This document shows positions 7,147 through 13,355 of a DNA stretch of 13,630 nt, piece by piece. The notes below the pieces were generated by a model, which was given only the letters and a program-made list of their open reading frames with translations, made no database searches and had not been told where the DNA came from. The position numbers and the translations under genes are program-made. Positions within the stretch are counted from its first letter, which is position 1. Each line of letters begins with the position of its first letter. The DNA is from Thermoplasmata archaeon (GTDB lineage Archaea > Thermoplasmatota > Thermoplasmata > Thermoplasmatales > Thermoplasmataceae). The stretch covers positions 1 through 13,630 of the forward strand of contig JAKAYM010000038.1 of the NCBI GenBank assembly GCA_021826795.1, read 5' to 3'.

Positions 7147-7618
7147 TACACAGGGAAAGGTAATGATACAAAGATAGATAATAATACTGTAAACAGAGTC
7201 ATCACCTATGAACTGCACCTTATGGTTGCCTATTATTAACTCCAGGGATATCACATCCTACTCCATGGGCTGCCCTGTAAATAGTGCTCTGACTACATTC
7301 AGTGATAAAGCAAGATATGTTTGAAATACTCTATCCTTGTCCCTGGCGGTATTATTAATTCCTAAAATGTACGCAAAAAATGCTTTCTTGCACTATTCTT
7401 AATTCCGGCTGTCATCATATCAGAAAATTCTCTAATATTTATAATAGGTGGAAATACATAATCATTTGTTTTCATCCGGCATCAAGCAGACCAAGAGTTA
7501 TAGCATAAATCTTTTACTTTTTACCCAGGTTTTTGCAAAACTGTTGCTCTGTTTTACTGAGTGAATGAAATAGCTATATCCCTGGCACAGTAAATGGTTT
7601 TTCATAATATTTTTCCCT
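7147..7618. other. Gene-free stretch, possibly decayed DNA
   Basis: No gene can be supported here. Stops are dense in all frames. On the minus strand a few short protein-like pieces appear in different frames, for example one beginning MKTNDYVFPPIINIREFSDM, ended by stops. They may be the remains of a broken gene. A 10-bp inverted pair CCAGGGATAT lies at 7242-7251 and 7576-7585, without further similarity around it. Confidence 0.3.
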
Positions 7619-8764
7619 TTAATCCTGGAAGGGTTTAGGAAATGACTTTACAGCATTGAAAACTTCTTTACGGACCATTATGTGATTCTCCGGTGCACCA
7701 CTGGATATCATTTTCCTTACATCCGTTCCACTGAATTCAATCTTATATGTGGAATCATGACCGCATGTTCCAGAAAAAGTTACAGCACTGCACATCTTAC
7801 AGTAACTCACCGCATTGAACTTTAATATTTCAATACCGAGGTCATCAAATGATTCGCAGTTTTTCTGGGCATCGAATGGTCCATAGTAGTTTCCGACTCC
7901 TGCATGGTCTCTACCAATGATAAAATGTGTGGCTCCAAAATTTTTCCTCATAATTGCATGTTGCAGGGCTTCCCTTGGCCCCGCATACTGCATTTCGTAA
8001 TTCAGTGGAGACACAAATACCCTGTTCTCTGGATAATACAGACCTGTAAGCATATCGTAAGATTTGATTATCACATCATCATTGAAATCTCCACACTTCT
8101 TTTTTCCTATTACGGGATTTATAAATAAACCATCTGTTTCACTCAGTGCCTTCATATGCAAAAATTCATGTCCCCTGTGGGGTATATTTCTTGTCTGGAA
8201 GGCAGCCACAGTTTTCCACCCTGCCCTTTTGAAATGAGCCCTTGTATCAGCAGGAAACGCTGTTCTCTCATTAAATGGAAGGCTATATGGAAGTACACCC
8301 GTAATCTCTCCTGAAACGTAATGATTTCCATTTCTCAGAAATTTTTCAAATCCCGGATGTGAAATATCGTCTGTCTGAAATATTTTACGCCCTACAGAGA
8401 TAGGATCTATTGTGAACTTATTATCTACCTTAAGTACTGCAAATGGTCCGGAGGCATCCCTTAGAACAGTATCATCATTATCTCTCAGGGAGGCATAGTC
8501 CTTATCACTCACTGGAAGAAGTGCTGGCAGTGGCCATATAGTTCCATCAGGAAGTCTCTGTTCCTTAAGTATTGTTTCTATTTCCTGATCTGAATTAAAT
8601 CCCTTCAATGGACTGTAAACCCCACTTGAGATGAGCCTTGAAATTATCCTGATATTCTCTGGAACGTCTATGAATTGTGAACTGGAAAACTCTGAAATTA
8701 TGCTATGTGATATTTCAGGTACTGAAACAAGGTGTCCACCATGTGGATCTGGAATTGTAATTAT
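7619..8764 (-). CDS. sat: ATP sulfurylase (sulfate adenylyltransferase), non-canonical start
   Basis: This enzyme joins sulfate and ATP to give APS and pyrophosphate, the entry to sulfate assimilation. The frame encodes about 381 residues, the normal archaeal/bacterial length. Motifs in order: DPHGGHLV at the N-terminus (about 6-13), GVYSPLKGF (47-55), RLPDGTIWPLP, the nucleotide motif QTRNIPHRGHE (190-200), the GRDHAG motif (284-289), and a C-x2-C-x8-C-x-H cluster (Cys322, Cys325, Cys334, His336) like the zinc site of Thermus ATP sulfurylase. No ATG, GTG or TTG occurs until a TTG at 8608, which would remove 52 conserved residues. The reading frame instead starts just after GGGGGGTGA, with ATA (8764-8762) or ATT (8761-8759) as the only plausible start codons. 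It overlaps the cysH stop and is transcribed with it. Confidence 0.9.
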   Translation of the reverse strand: MITIPDPHGGHLVSVPEISHSIISEFSSSQFIDVPENIRIISRLISSGVYSPLKGFNSDQEIETILKEQRLPDGTIWPLPALLPVSDKDYASLRDNDDTVLRDASGPFAVLKVDNKFTIDPISVGRKIFQTDDISHPGFEKFLRNGNHYVSGEITGVLPYSLPFNERTAFPADTRAHFKRAGWKTVAAFQTRNIPHRGHEFLHMKALSETDGLFINPVIGKKKCGDFNDDVIIKSYDMLTGLYYPENRVFVSPLNYEMQYAGPREALQHAIMRKNFGATHFIIGRDHAGVGNYYGPFDAQKNCESFDDLGIEILKFNAVSYCKMCSAVTFSGTCGHDSTYKIEFSGTDVRKMISSGAPENHIMVRKEVFNAVKSFPKPFQD

Positions 8765-9507
8765 TTCACCCCCCTGTTATACTTTAATTCACCAGTAATA
8801 CCACCATGTATTCCGCATTCTTTTTTACCCGTTTCCCACCACCATCTTCCTGATCTGGAATCCTCTCCGGGTAAAATTGCCCTTGTGCATGGCAGGCATC
8901 CTATACTCGGAAAACCCTTATCATGCAGGGAATTATATGGAATTTTATTATCCCTTATATAACTCCACACATCCTCCGAGGTCCAGTCAGCAAGTGGATT
9001 AATCTTGATGATCCAGTCCCTGTCAGGGTCTTCCATAATTTCTTCTATTCTGGATCTATCCGTGGACTGATCCCTTCTAAGGCCTGTGATCCATGCCCTC
9101 CTTTTTTTTAATTCATCGTTCAGTGGAATTACCTTTCTTATTTCGCAGCACTTTTTTCTCAGTTCAACCGACCTGTAGAAAAGATTTGGCCCATATTCTC
9201 CCGTGATTGCATTAAGTTTTGCCTGATCAGGATATAAAAATTTAATGTTTAGTTTATATTCCTGGATTGCCCTATCCATTACTTCATATGTTTCTTCGAA
9301 TAGCCTTCCTGTATCAAGAGTGATAATATCAGGAATATCTAACTTCATTTCCCTTAAACCAGAAAGCATGTGGAGTATAACCATATCCTCCGCACCAAAA
9401 CTGCATGAAAAAACTAAATCCTTTCCAAATGTATCCACTGCATGCTTTAGTGTTTCATTTGCTGTAGCTACCATCCCATGAGGCTGAAAAATATCGCTAT
9501 CTACCAT
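8761..9507 (-). CDS. cysH: APS/PAPS reductase, [4Fe-4S] type
   Basis: The 248-residue enzyme reduces adenylyl sulfate (or PAPS) to sulfite with thiols from thioredoxin or glutaredoxin. SCSFGAEDMV (34-43) is the phosphate-binding loop of the family, DTGRLFEETY follows the nucleotide fold, and GLRRDQS (142-148) contacts the substrate. Cys120-Cys121 (KKCCEIRK) and Cys204/Cys207 (GCLPC) are the four ligands of a [4Fe-4S] cluster, which marks the APS-using class. KECGIH places the catalytic thiol at Cys231. The C-terminal tail after it is about 17 residues long. It is the first gene of the cysH-sat operon, from ATG 9507 behind a TATA-like box. APS rather than PAPS as substrate is inferred from the cluster cysteines and from the absence of an APS kinase gene here. 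No sulfite reductase gene is present in the window. Confidence 0.93.
   Translation of the reverse strand: MVDSDIFQPHGMVATANETLKHAVDTFGKDLVFSCSFGAEDMVILHMLSGLREMKLDIPDIITLDTGRLFEETYEVMDRAIQEYKLNIKFLYPDQAKLNAITGEYGPNLFYRSVELRKKCCEIRKVIPLNDELKKRRAWITGLRRDQSTDRSRIEEIMEDPDRDWIIKINPLADWTSEDVWSYIRDNKIPYNSLHDKGFPSIGCLPCTRAILPGEDSRSGRWWWETGKKECGIHGGITGELKYNRGVK
8766..8774 (-). promoter_or_regulatory. Shine-Dalgarno site and G-run at the cysH-sat junction
   Basis: On the minus strand the sequence reads GGGGGGTGA, close to the archaeal consensus GGAGGTGA, one base before ATA and four bases before ATT in the sat frame. The run of six G also lies in the last cysH codons. It could serve as a slippery site or hide a homopolymer length error. 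Confidence 0.6.
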
Positions 9508-9522
9508 ACTGTCAAATCTTAA

Positions 9523-9534
9523 ATAGATATTTAA
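9523..9534 (-). promoter_or_regulatory. TATA-like box of the cysH-sat operon
   Basis: On the minus strand the stretch reads TTAAATATCTAT, about 24 bases before the ATG at 9507. It shares a 90-base divergent region with the promoter of the ComA-like gene. Confidence 0.45.
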
Positions 9535-9590
9535 CGTAAATCATATACATAAGTAGTGAAAGAAATATGAAAATTTTGCATATATTCATA

Positions 9591-9599
9591 AACTTTATA
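9591..9599 (+). promoter_or_regulatory. TATA box of the ComA-like gene
   Basis: ACTTTATAT matches an archaeal TATA box. The ATG at 9599 overlaps the box, so it cannot be the start. A transcript start near 9617-9622 would make the ATG at 9617 leaderless or put a very short leader before the ATG at 9638. Confidence 0.5.
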
Positions 9600-9616
9600 T
9601 GGGGAAAAATTCATAT

Positions 9617-10615
9617 ATGAATTGTATATGCATACATATGGCACTTTTTCTGAATGATATAATAGATGCATCGAGGCCAAAACCACATAATGATGGACAG
9701 ACTATGGTTCTGGATAGAATTTCAGGCAATCCACAGACATTTGCCAGTTCCATTTCCCAGTATATAGATGTGGCAAAGATAGGATGGGGGATACCGTTTA
9801 TACTGGATACAGAATTCCTGGATAAATGGGTGAATGCATGGAATAACCTTGGTGTAAGTGTATCTAACGGTGGAACACTTCTGGAATACTGCATAACAAA
9901 ACGGAAGCAGGAGAAATGCCTCATAGCCCTTCACCAGCATGGCTTCAGTACATTAGAGATCAGTGAGGGGATAATTGAAATACCATGGAAGGAGAAGAAA
10001 TCCATGGCAGAACTTGCCAGATCACTGGGTATGAGGCTGCATATGGAAGTGGGTAAAAAGGATTTAAGGAATCAGTTAACACTTAACGCCACCCTGGAAA
10101 AAATAAGGATTGCAATGGACCTTGACCCCGATATGGTAATAGTTGAGGGAAGAGAACTTGGCAGAGGAGTAGAAATTTATGACGAATCTGGAAAAATAAA
10201 ATGGGACTGGGTGGATGCCATAGTCTCTGAATTCGGAATGAAAAAGATAATGTTTGAGGCCCCACAGGAGGTGCAGCAGACAGAATTAATAATAAGGCTT
10301 GGCAGGGAGATAAATTTAGGAAATGTATCCATTTCAAGTGTTGCTGCCCTTGAAACGCAGAGACAGAGCATCAGGGGAGATACATTCGGGGTTCATCCCA
10401 GGCAGCTGGATATAAAGGGTGGTCCATCACCGAGATTTGTATTTTTCATAATCAGTGCATACGGTGCAATAGACCAGGAGAGGATAATGAACCTAACAGG
10501 ACTTAACAGGCGAACAACACAGAATTCCCTTTCTACACTCATAACCCAGGGATTCATCAGGGAAACAAAGGATATAACAGACATGAGAAAGAAGCTTTAT
10601 TCACTGAATGCATAA
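9617..10615 (+). CDS. ComA-like phosphosulfolactate synthase with C-terminal winged helix
   Basis: The first 265 residues match ComA, the TIM-barrel enzyme that adds sulfite to phosphoenolpyruvate to give (2R)-phospho-3-sulfolactate, the first step of one coenzyme M pathway. Blocks seen (numbered from ATG 9617): TMVLD, KIGWG (54-58), GGTLLEY (85-91), EVGKK (144-148), IVEGRELGRG (175-184), FEAPQ (213-217) and IRGDTFG (252-258). Residues about 271-332 are extra: RFVFFIISAYGAIDQERIMNLTG..., a MarR/winged-helix-like domain with a TGLNRRTTQNSLSTL recognition region and a wing. The protein is divergent from cysH-sat, whose product sulfite would be its substrate. Thermoplasmatales are not known to make coenzyme M, so the product may be another sulfonate, or the barrel may sense sulfite or phosphoenolpyruvate for a regulator. 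The start may instead be ATG 9638. Confidence 0.85.
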   Translation: MNCICIHMALFLNDIIDASRPKPHNDGQTMVLDRISGNPQTFASSISQYIDVAKIGWGIPFILDTEFLDKWVNAWNNLGVSVSNGGTLLEYCITKRKQEKCLIALHQHGFSTLEISEGIIEIPWKEKKSMAELARSLGMRLHMEVGKKDLRNQLTLNATLEKIRIAMDLDPDMVIVEGRELGRGVEIYDESGKIKWDWVDAIVSEFGMKKIMFEAPQEVQQTELIIRLGREINLGNVSISSVAALETQRQSIRGDTFGVHPRQLDIKGGPSPRFVFFIISAYGAIDQERIMNLTGLNRRTTQNSLSTLITQGFIRETKDITDMRKKLYSLNA

Positions 10616-10860
10616 ATTTAAAATTCAATTTCCGGTGTTGTTAATACACCTGATTGCGTTATTTCAATAGTTAAATTTAGTTCTTTCATTTCCTATTGCC
10701 TTTTTCAAAATTTTTAATTCCTTATCTATAATCCCGCTTTTGATTTCTATGGAGATATATGATAATTTATTATCTTTAGTTATTCCTATTTCAACATCGG
10801 ATTCACCATATAACCACTGAAAACTTTCTCTTTTAAAATCTACTGTTATAAAATTGTTAT

Positions 10861-10868
10861 CCATAACC
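10861..10868 (+). repeat. Target-site duplication of the MITE, left copy
   Basis: CCATAACC, identical to 11059-11066 on the same strand. On the minus strand it is GGTTATGG and belongs to the codons for V-M-D of the host gene. Confidence 0.85.
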
Positions 10869-11058
10869 CTATGGCGATCATTTGGCGTTGGAAATTTGAC
10901 GCCTATATGCACTGCGGACCAGCAAATTCATGGGATTTCTAATTCAAATTTACGTGTTATGTAGGCCTCATTACACTACTTCTTCAAAAAGAATCAGGAA
11001 AATTATGAACCTCTATCAATTTTCTTGCAAAAGAAATAACGCTTAATGATCGCCATAG
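10869..11058. mobile_element. MITE-like non-autonomous element, 190 bp
   Basis: The ends are inverted copies: CTATGGCGATCATT is identical at both, then two mismatches, then GCGTT, giving 21 bp with 19 matches (10869-10889 and 11038-11058). Exact direct copies of CCATAACC flank it (10861-10868 and 11059-11066), an 8-bp target duplication. The interior has no gene of its own, so it must have been moved by a transposase from elsewhere. Precise removal restores the reading frame of the host gene. The parent family is not identified; 8-bp duplications are made by several IS families. It is unrelated to the ISAzo13 element, whose ends and target size differ. Confidence 0.88.
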
Positions 11059-11066
11059 CCATAACC
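11059..11066 (+). repeat. Target-site duplication of the MITE, right copy
   Basis: CCATAACC immediately outside the right terminal repeat, identical to the left copy. Confidence 0.85.
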
Positions 11067-11102
11067 GCAGGGAATGTATGATAATCCATAATATGTTAAC
11101 AA

Positions 11103-11114
11103 TGTTTTATATTT
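11103..11114 (-). promoter_or_regulatory. TATA-like box of the MITE-interrupted gene
   Basis: On the minus strand this reads AAATATAAAAC, about 20 bases before the ATG at 11089. It fits a leaderless start for the reconstructed gene. Confidence 0.4.
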
Positions 11115-11351
11115 ATGGATTTGCATTAATAGTAAATAGCCACTGGAATGGCAGGCATACACAACATTGGTTCATTATAAATTCAGAGATTAATAGGATT
11201 CTTATGGATGGAAGCATCAAAATGGGTTGGCTGACTCCAGCATAATTGATGCGTGAGAGATTTGGATGAATGGAGTCGGTTCTTTTCCTGCTGAACAGGT
11301 TATGGGCAAAAGTAAGGCAATAAAATTGCGAAAGAATCTATCCTGAAATGT
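11115..11351. other. Gene-free stretch, possible small gene remnant
   Basis: No intact gene is visible. On the plus strand a TATA-like TTATAAATT (11175-11183) lies about 25 bases before an ATG at 11204, but the frame MDGSIKMGWLTPA stops after 13 codons. Further short protein-like runs follow in other frames up to 11340. It may be a decayed gene; I cannot assign it. Confidence 0.25.
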
Positions 11352-12572
11352 TCAGATATCAAAATCCCCCAGAAGAATACGTCTCAGACCGTCTGACGCT
11401 TCTAACCAGTTCCTGTTTATTTCATCATCCGTGGCAAGCACCTTTAGAGTGGCGTCTTTTCTACTAACCAGAAAGTCAAGATAGATATCCATGTCACGAT
11501 CCCACTCCTCTTCATCCCTTATTCCTGTTGCCTCTGCATCGCTACTATGTATTGTGCCGCATCTCGAACATTTCATGCTTGCAAGGTAAAAGAAATTCAT
11601 AACGGACTCCCTGACATTCCCGGAAGGTGGGATGATAATATTCCTGCCACCTGGAACGTTCCTGCTGGAAATGTGCTCCACCCACTCAGGTTCATCCTGC
11701 GTGCCTGTAAATGAATTGTCAAGTTTAATGAGAAAATCAGAAAGAAATTCATCAAGTACTGGATCACCCACAACAACATTCATGGAGAGTTTGTGCGAAA
11801 GAAATCTGCTCATAGAGGTGAGGGTCTCCTGATCAATACTGTCCAGGTATTCACGGGCGTTCAGAACTAATCTTCTCTTTCCAAAGATCGAGATGGGAAT
11901 GCCCATAGAATAAACGTGTACCACATTTTTCCCGGTTAAATTCGAACCGATGCTATTTTTCCTATATATGGGAGGGGTTATGTCATAGATCTTGCCATGG
12001 CTTGAGTACAGCAGGAACTGGCTAACATCCGGCCAGGCACTGGCCTTCGCGGTGTCAATAATTGCCTGGACTTCACCGTACAGGATGCTTCCAAGTTCCC
12101 TTGTTTCATAATCTTCCAGGTCATAAAGCTGGCATATAGTCCACATCCTGGCTTTCCCGTTTAAACCTTTGAGGATTCTGGCAAATTCCTTCTCTTCATC
12201 GATAGAGGTAACGAATGGTTTGTGAAGATTTTCATCTGCCTCCCCGTTTTTGAGTGCAATGATGCATGGGAAGACTCCGGATATGAAGCTTCCTTCCCCA
12301 TCAAGAAGCCACTGTTTTACTGTGTCAATCTCTTTGTGGGATAGCATCATACCGTTAGTGATAATCTTCATTATGTCCTTAACTTCAAGTTCCTGCATAA
12401 GTTCCATGCCCACCTCCCATATCTGCCTCATGAATTTTTTTTCAAGTAATATTTGCTGCCTGTACATATTATTCCTCAATTCCACATTCGTGCCAAGGGA
12501 GGTTTTCATCCTGGAATCTATTTCAGACAACTGATCCCTGACATTCTTTAAATTCTTATTCCTGTGACCCAT
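11352..12572 (-). CDS. Unrecognised 406-residue protein with one CxxC motif
   Basis: I do not recognise the family. The first 60 residues are rich in charged residues with hydrophobic spacing (NLKNVRDQLSEIDSRMKTS...) and could form a coiled coil. The middle is mixed alpha/beta without Walker or other catalytic motifs that I can see. SMKCSRCGTIHSS (Cys335, Cys338) is a single zinc-knuckle-like CxxC; a second pair is missing, so a zinc site would need a dimer or His/Asp ligands. The C-terminus is acidic. There is no signal peptide or membrane segment, so it is probably cytoplasmic. The gene stands alone, with a TATA-like box before ATG 12572. It is richer in G+C than the ATPase module. It lies between a MITE and a toxin-antitoxin graveyard, so it may be an accessory or virus/plasmid-derived gene. 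That it is a true gene is likely from its unbroken length. Confidence 0.7.
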   Translation of the reverse strand: MGHRNKNLKNVRDQLSEIDSRMKTSLGTNVELRNNMYRQQILLEKKFMRQIWEVGMELMQELEVKDIMKIITNGMMLSHKEIDTVKQWLLDGEGSFISGVFPCIIALKNGEADENLHKPFVTSIDEEKEFARILKGLNGKARMWTICQLYDLEDYETRELGSILYGEVQAIIDTAKASAWPDVSQFLLYSSHGKIYDITPPIYRKNSIGSNLTGKNVVHVYSMGIPISIFGKRRLVLNAREYLDSIDQETLTSMSRFLSHKLSMNVVVGDPVLDEFLSDFLIKLDNSFTGTQDEPEWVEHISSRNVPGGRNIIIPPSGNVRESVMNFFYLASMKCSRCGTIHSSDAEATGIRDEEEWDRDMDIYLDFLVSRKDATLKVLATDDEINRNWLEASDGLRRILLGDFDI

Positions 12573-12595
12573 AATACTACTTTAATGGAAAACCG

Positions 12596-12606
12596 GATAA
12601 AAACCT
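12596..12606 (-). promoter_or_regulatory. TATA-like box of the 406-residue protein gene
   Basis: On the minus strand the stretch reads GGTTTTTATCC, about 28 bases before the ATG at 12572. It is a weak match. Confidence 0.35.
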
Positions 12607-12858
12607 TATTGCTTTCAGAATACCCGGATAGAAACGTTGTTCTGCCGATAAGAAACAACACAGAGACAAGACTTTCTACATTTTGACAGTGAACCGGGTT
12701 TGCCCAGGGGTTATATTCCAACGGTATCATAGGATGATTTACACTGAAGAAACACATACAAATCTTTCTATCAGATAGTAGGGACTGGGAAGAGAAAACT
12801 GTATGAAATTTCTAGCTGTTAATCTCTGCCATAGATCCGTGCTTAGAGTATAAATACA

Positions 12859-12869
12859 CGTTATACATT
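12859..12869 (+). promoter_or_regulatory. TATA-like box of the antitoxin gene
   Basis: CGTTATACATT is centred about 25 bases before the ATG at 12890, giving a leaderless start and arguing against the TTG at 12869. An inverted TTATAC/GTATAA arrangement around it might be an AbrB-type operator. Confidence 0.4.
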
Positions 12870-12889
12870 TGTATAATTGTGGGTTATAC

Positions 12890-13138
12890 ATGTTAGAAGA
12901 AAAAATGACTGTTGGACCAAAGGGACAGGTAGTAATACCAAGCCCATTAAGAAAGGCTTTTAAAATTCTGCCTGGCTCAAAAGTAGTTTTCAGGATAGAA
13001 AAAAATAAAATAATACTGGAAAGATTAGAAACAGACTCAGTAAGCACGTTCAGGGTTATAGCCAGGAAAGGAAAATCTATCAGGAAAATATTACCTCGCG
13101 AATATGAGGCTGAAATATCTAAACGGACTGAATTATGA
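12890..13138 (+). CDS. AbrB/SpoVT-type antitoxin (VapB-like)
   Basis: The 82-residue protein begins MLEEKMTVGPKGQVVIPSPLRKAFKILPGSKVVFRIEKNKIILERL, a complete swapped-hairpin AbrB domain (about residues 3-47) that binds DNA as a dimer. The remaining C-terminal tail (FRVIARKGKSIRKILPREYEAEISK) would bind and neutralise the toxin. Its TGA overlaps the ATG of the PIN-domain toxin start by ATGA, the usual antitoxin-toxin coupling, so it should be the VapB partner of a VapC toxin and repress their shared promoter. The ATG at 12890 was chosen over the TTG at 12869 because of the TATA box and because the family begins close to the MTVGPKGQ strand. As its toxin is broken, it may be an orphan that persists or silences other copies. 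Confidence 0.88.
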   Translation: MLEEKMTVGPKGQVVIPSPLRKAFKILPGSKVVFRIEKNKIILERLETDSVSTFRVIARKGKSIRKILPREYEAEISKRTEL

Positions 13139-13215
13139 TATACTTAGATTCGAATGTGTTTATTTTTGCTGCGCTTAATAATGATGGATTCGGAGATAGT
13201 GTCAACGCCAGTTGA
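13135..13215 (+). pseudogene. Truncated VapC-type PIN-domain toxin
   Basis: The frame opens MIYLDSNVFIFAALNNDGFGDS, the first strand of a PIN domain with the first catalytic Asp5, then ends at a TGA after 26 codons, far short of the usual 120-140. In the next frame an SPNFLLDVRNITPAHKE segment (13218-13268, stop at 13269-13271) is reminiscent of a VapC C-terminus, so an internal deletion plus a frameshift is possible. The three other acidic catalytic residues are missing, so it cannot be an active ribonuclease. Confidence 0.75.
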
Positions 13216-13355
13216 AATCCCCAAATTTCCTACTGGATGTGAGGAATATAACCCCTGCACACAAGGAATAATAAATAAGTATTATGATTTTTATAAAAAT
13301 AGATAAAATAACGGAAGAAAATCAGAGACAGTACAAAATATTTATGTTCAGGTAA

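Larger units (their letters stand above)
10664..11089 (-). pseudogene. Small hypothetical gene interrupted by a MITE
   Basis: Without the 190-bp element and one copy of its 8-bp duplication, the minus strand reads as one frame of 75 codons plus a stop, starting MDYHTFPAVMDNNFITVDF at ATG 11089 and continuing through QWLYGESDVEIGITKDNKLSYISIEIKSG. Interrupted, the first part runs into the element and stops after 28 codons. The remaining 3' part could only be translated from the GTG at 10912 inside the element or from the Met at 10861-10863 region. The protein is unrecognised; it has alternating charged and hydrophobic residues suggesting a small beta-rich fold ending in a helix. A TATA-like box lies about 20 bases upstream of the old start. 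The clean reconstruction supports a real gene recently inactivated. Confidence 0.65.
12705..13257. repeat. 15-bp inverted pair bracketing the AbrB/VapC remnant
   Basis: CAGGGGTTATATTCC at 12705-12719 has an exact inverted copy, GGAATATAACCCCTG, at 13243-13257. The pair encloses 553 bp with the antitoxin gene and the truncated toxin. The match does not extend further and no clear target duplication is seen: if the ends are taken at GGGG the flanks are TGCCCA and TGCACA, one mismatch. It may be the termini of a small element or a chance repeat. Confidence 0.3.

Noticed and set aside
6666..7171. Minus-strand ORFs opposite the TOPRIM gene
   Set aside because: The plus-strand frame carries TOPRIM motifs; the opposite frames are AT-rich shadow ORFs.
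7242..7585. 10-bp inverted pair CCAGGGATAT as ends of a decayed element
   Set aside because: The similarity stops at 10 bp, no target duplication is visible, and such a match is not surprising in this length of sequence.
8608..8608. TTG at 8608 as the start of ATP sulfurylase
   Set aside because: It lies inside the conserved SPLKGF motif and would remove the DPHGG N-terminus, which is clearly encoded upstream in the same frame.
12548..13047. Minus-strand ORFs of 69 and 102 codons around the AbrB gene
   Set aside because: They overlap the antitoxin, the promoter and the start of the 406-residue gene, and have no recognisable motif.
13211..13230. GTTGAAATCCCCAAATTTCC as a CRISPR repeat
   Set aside because: It is a single copy with no second repeat or spacer nearby; the resemblance to archaeal repeats is superficial.
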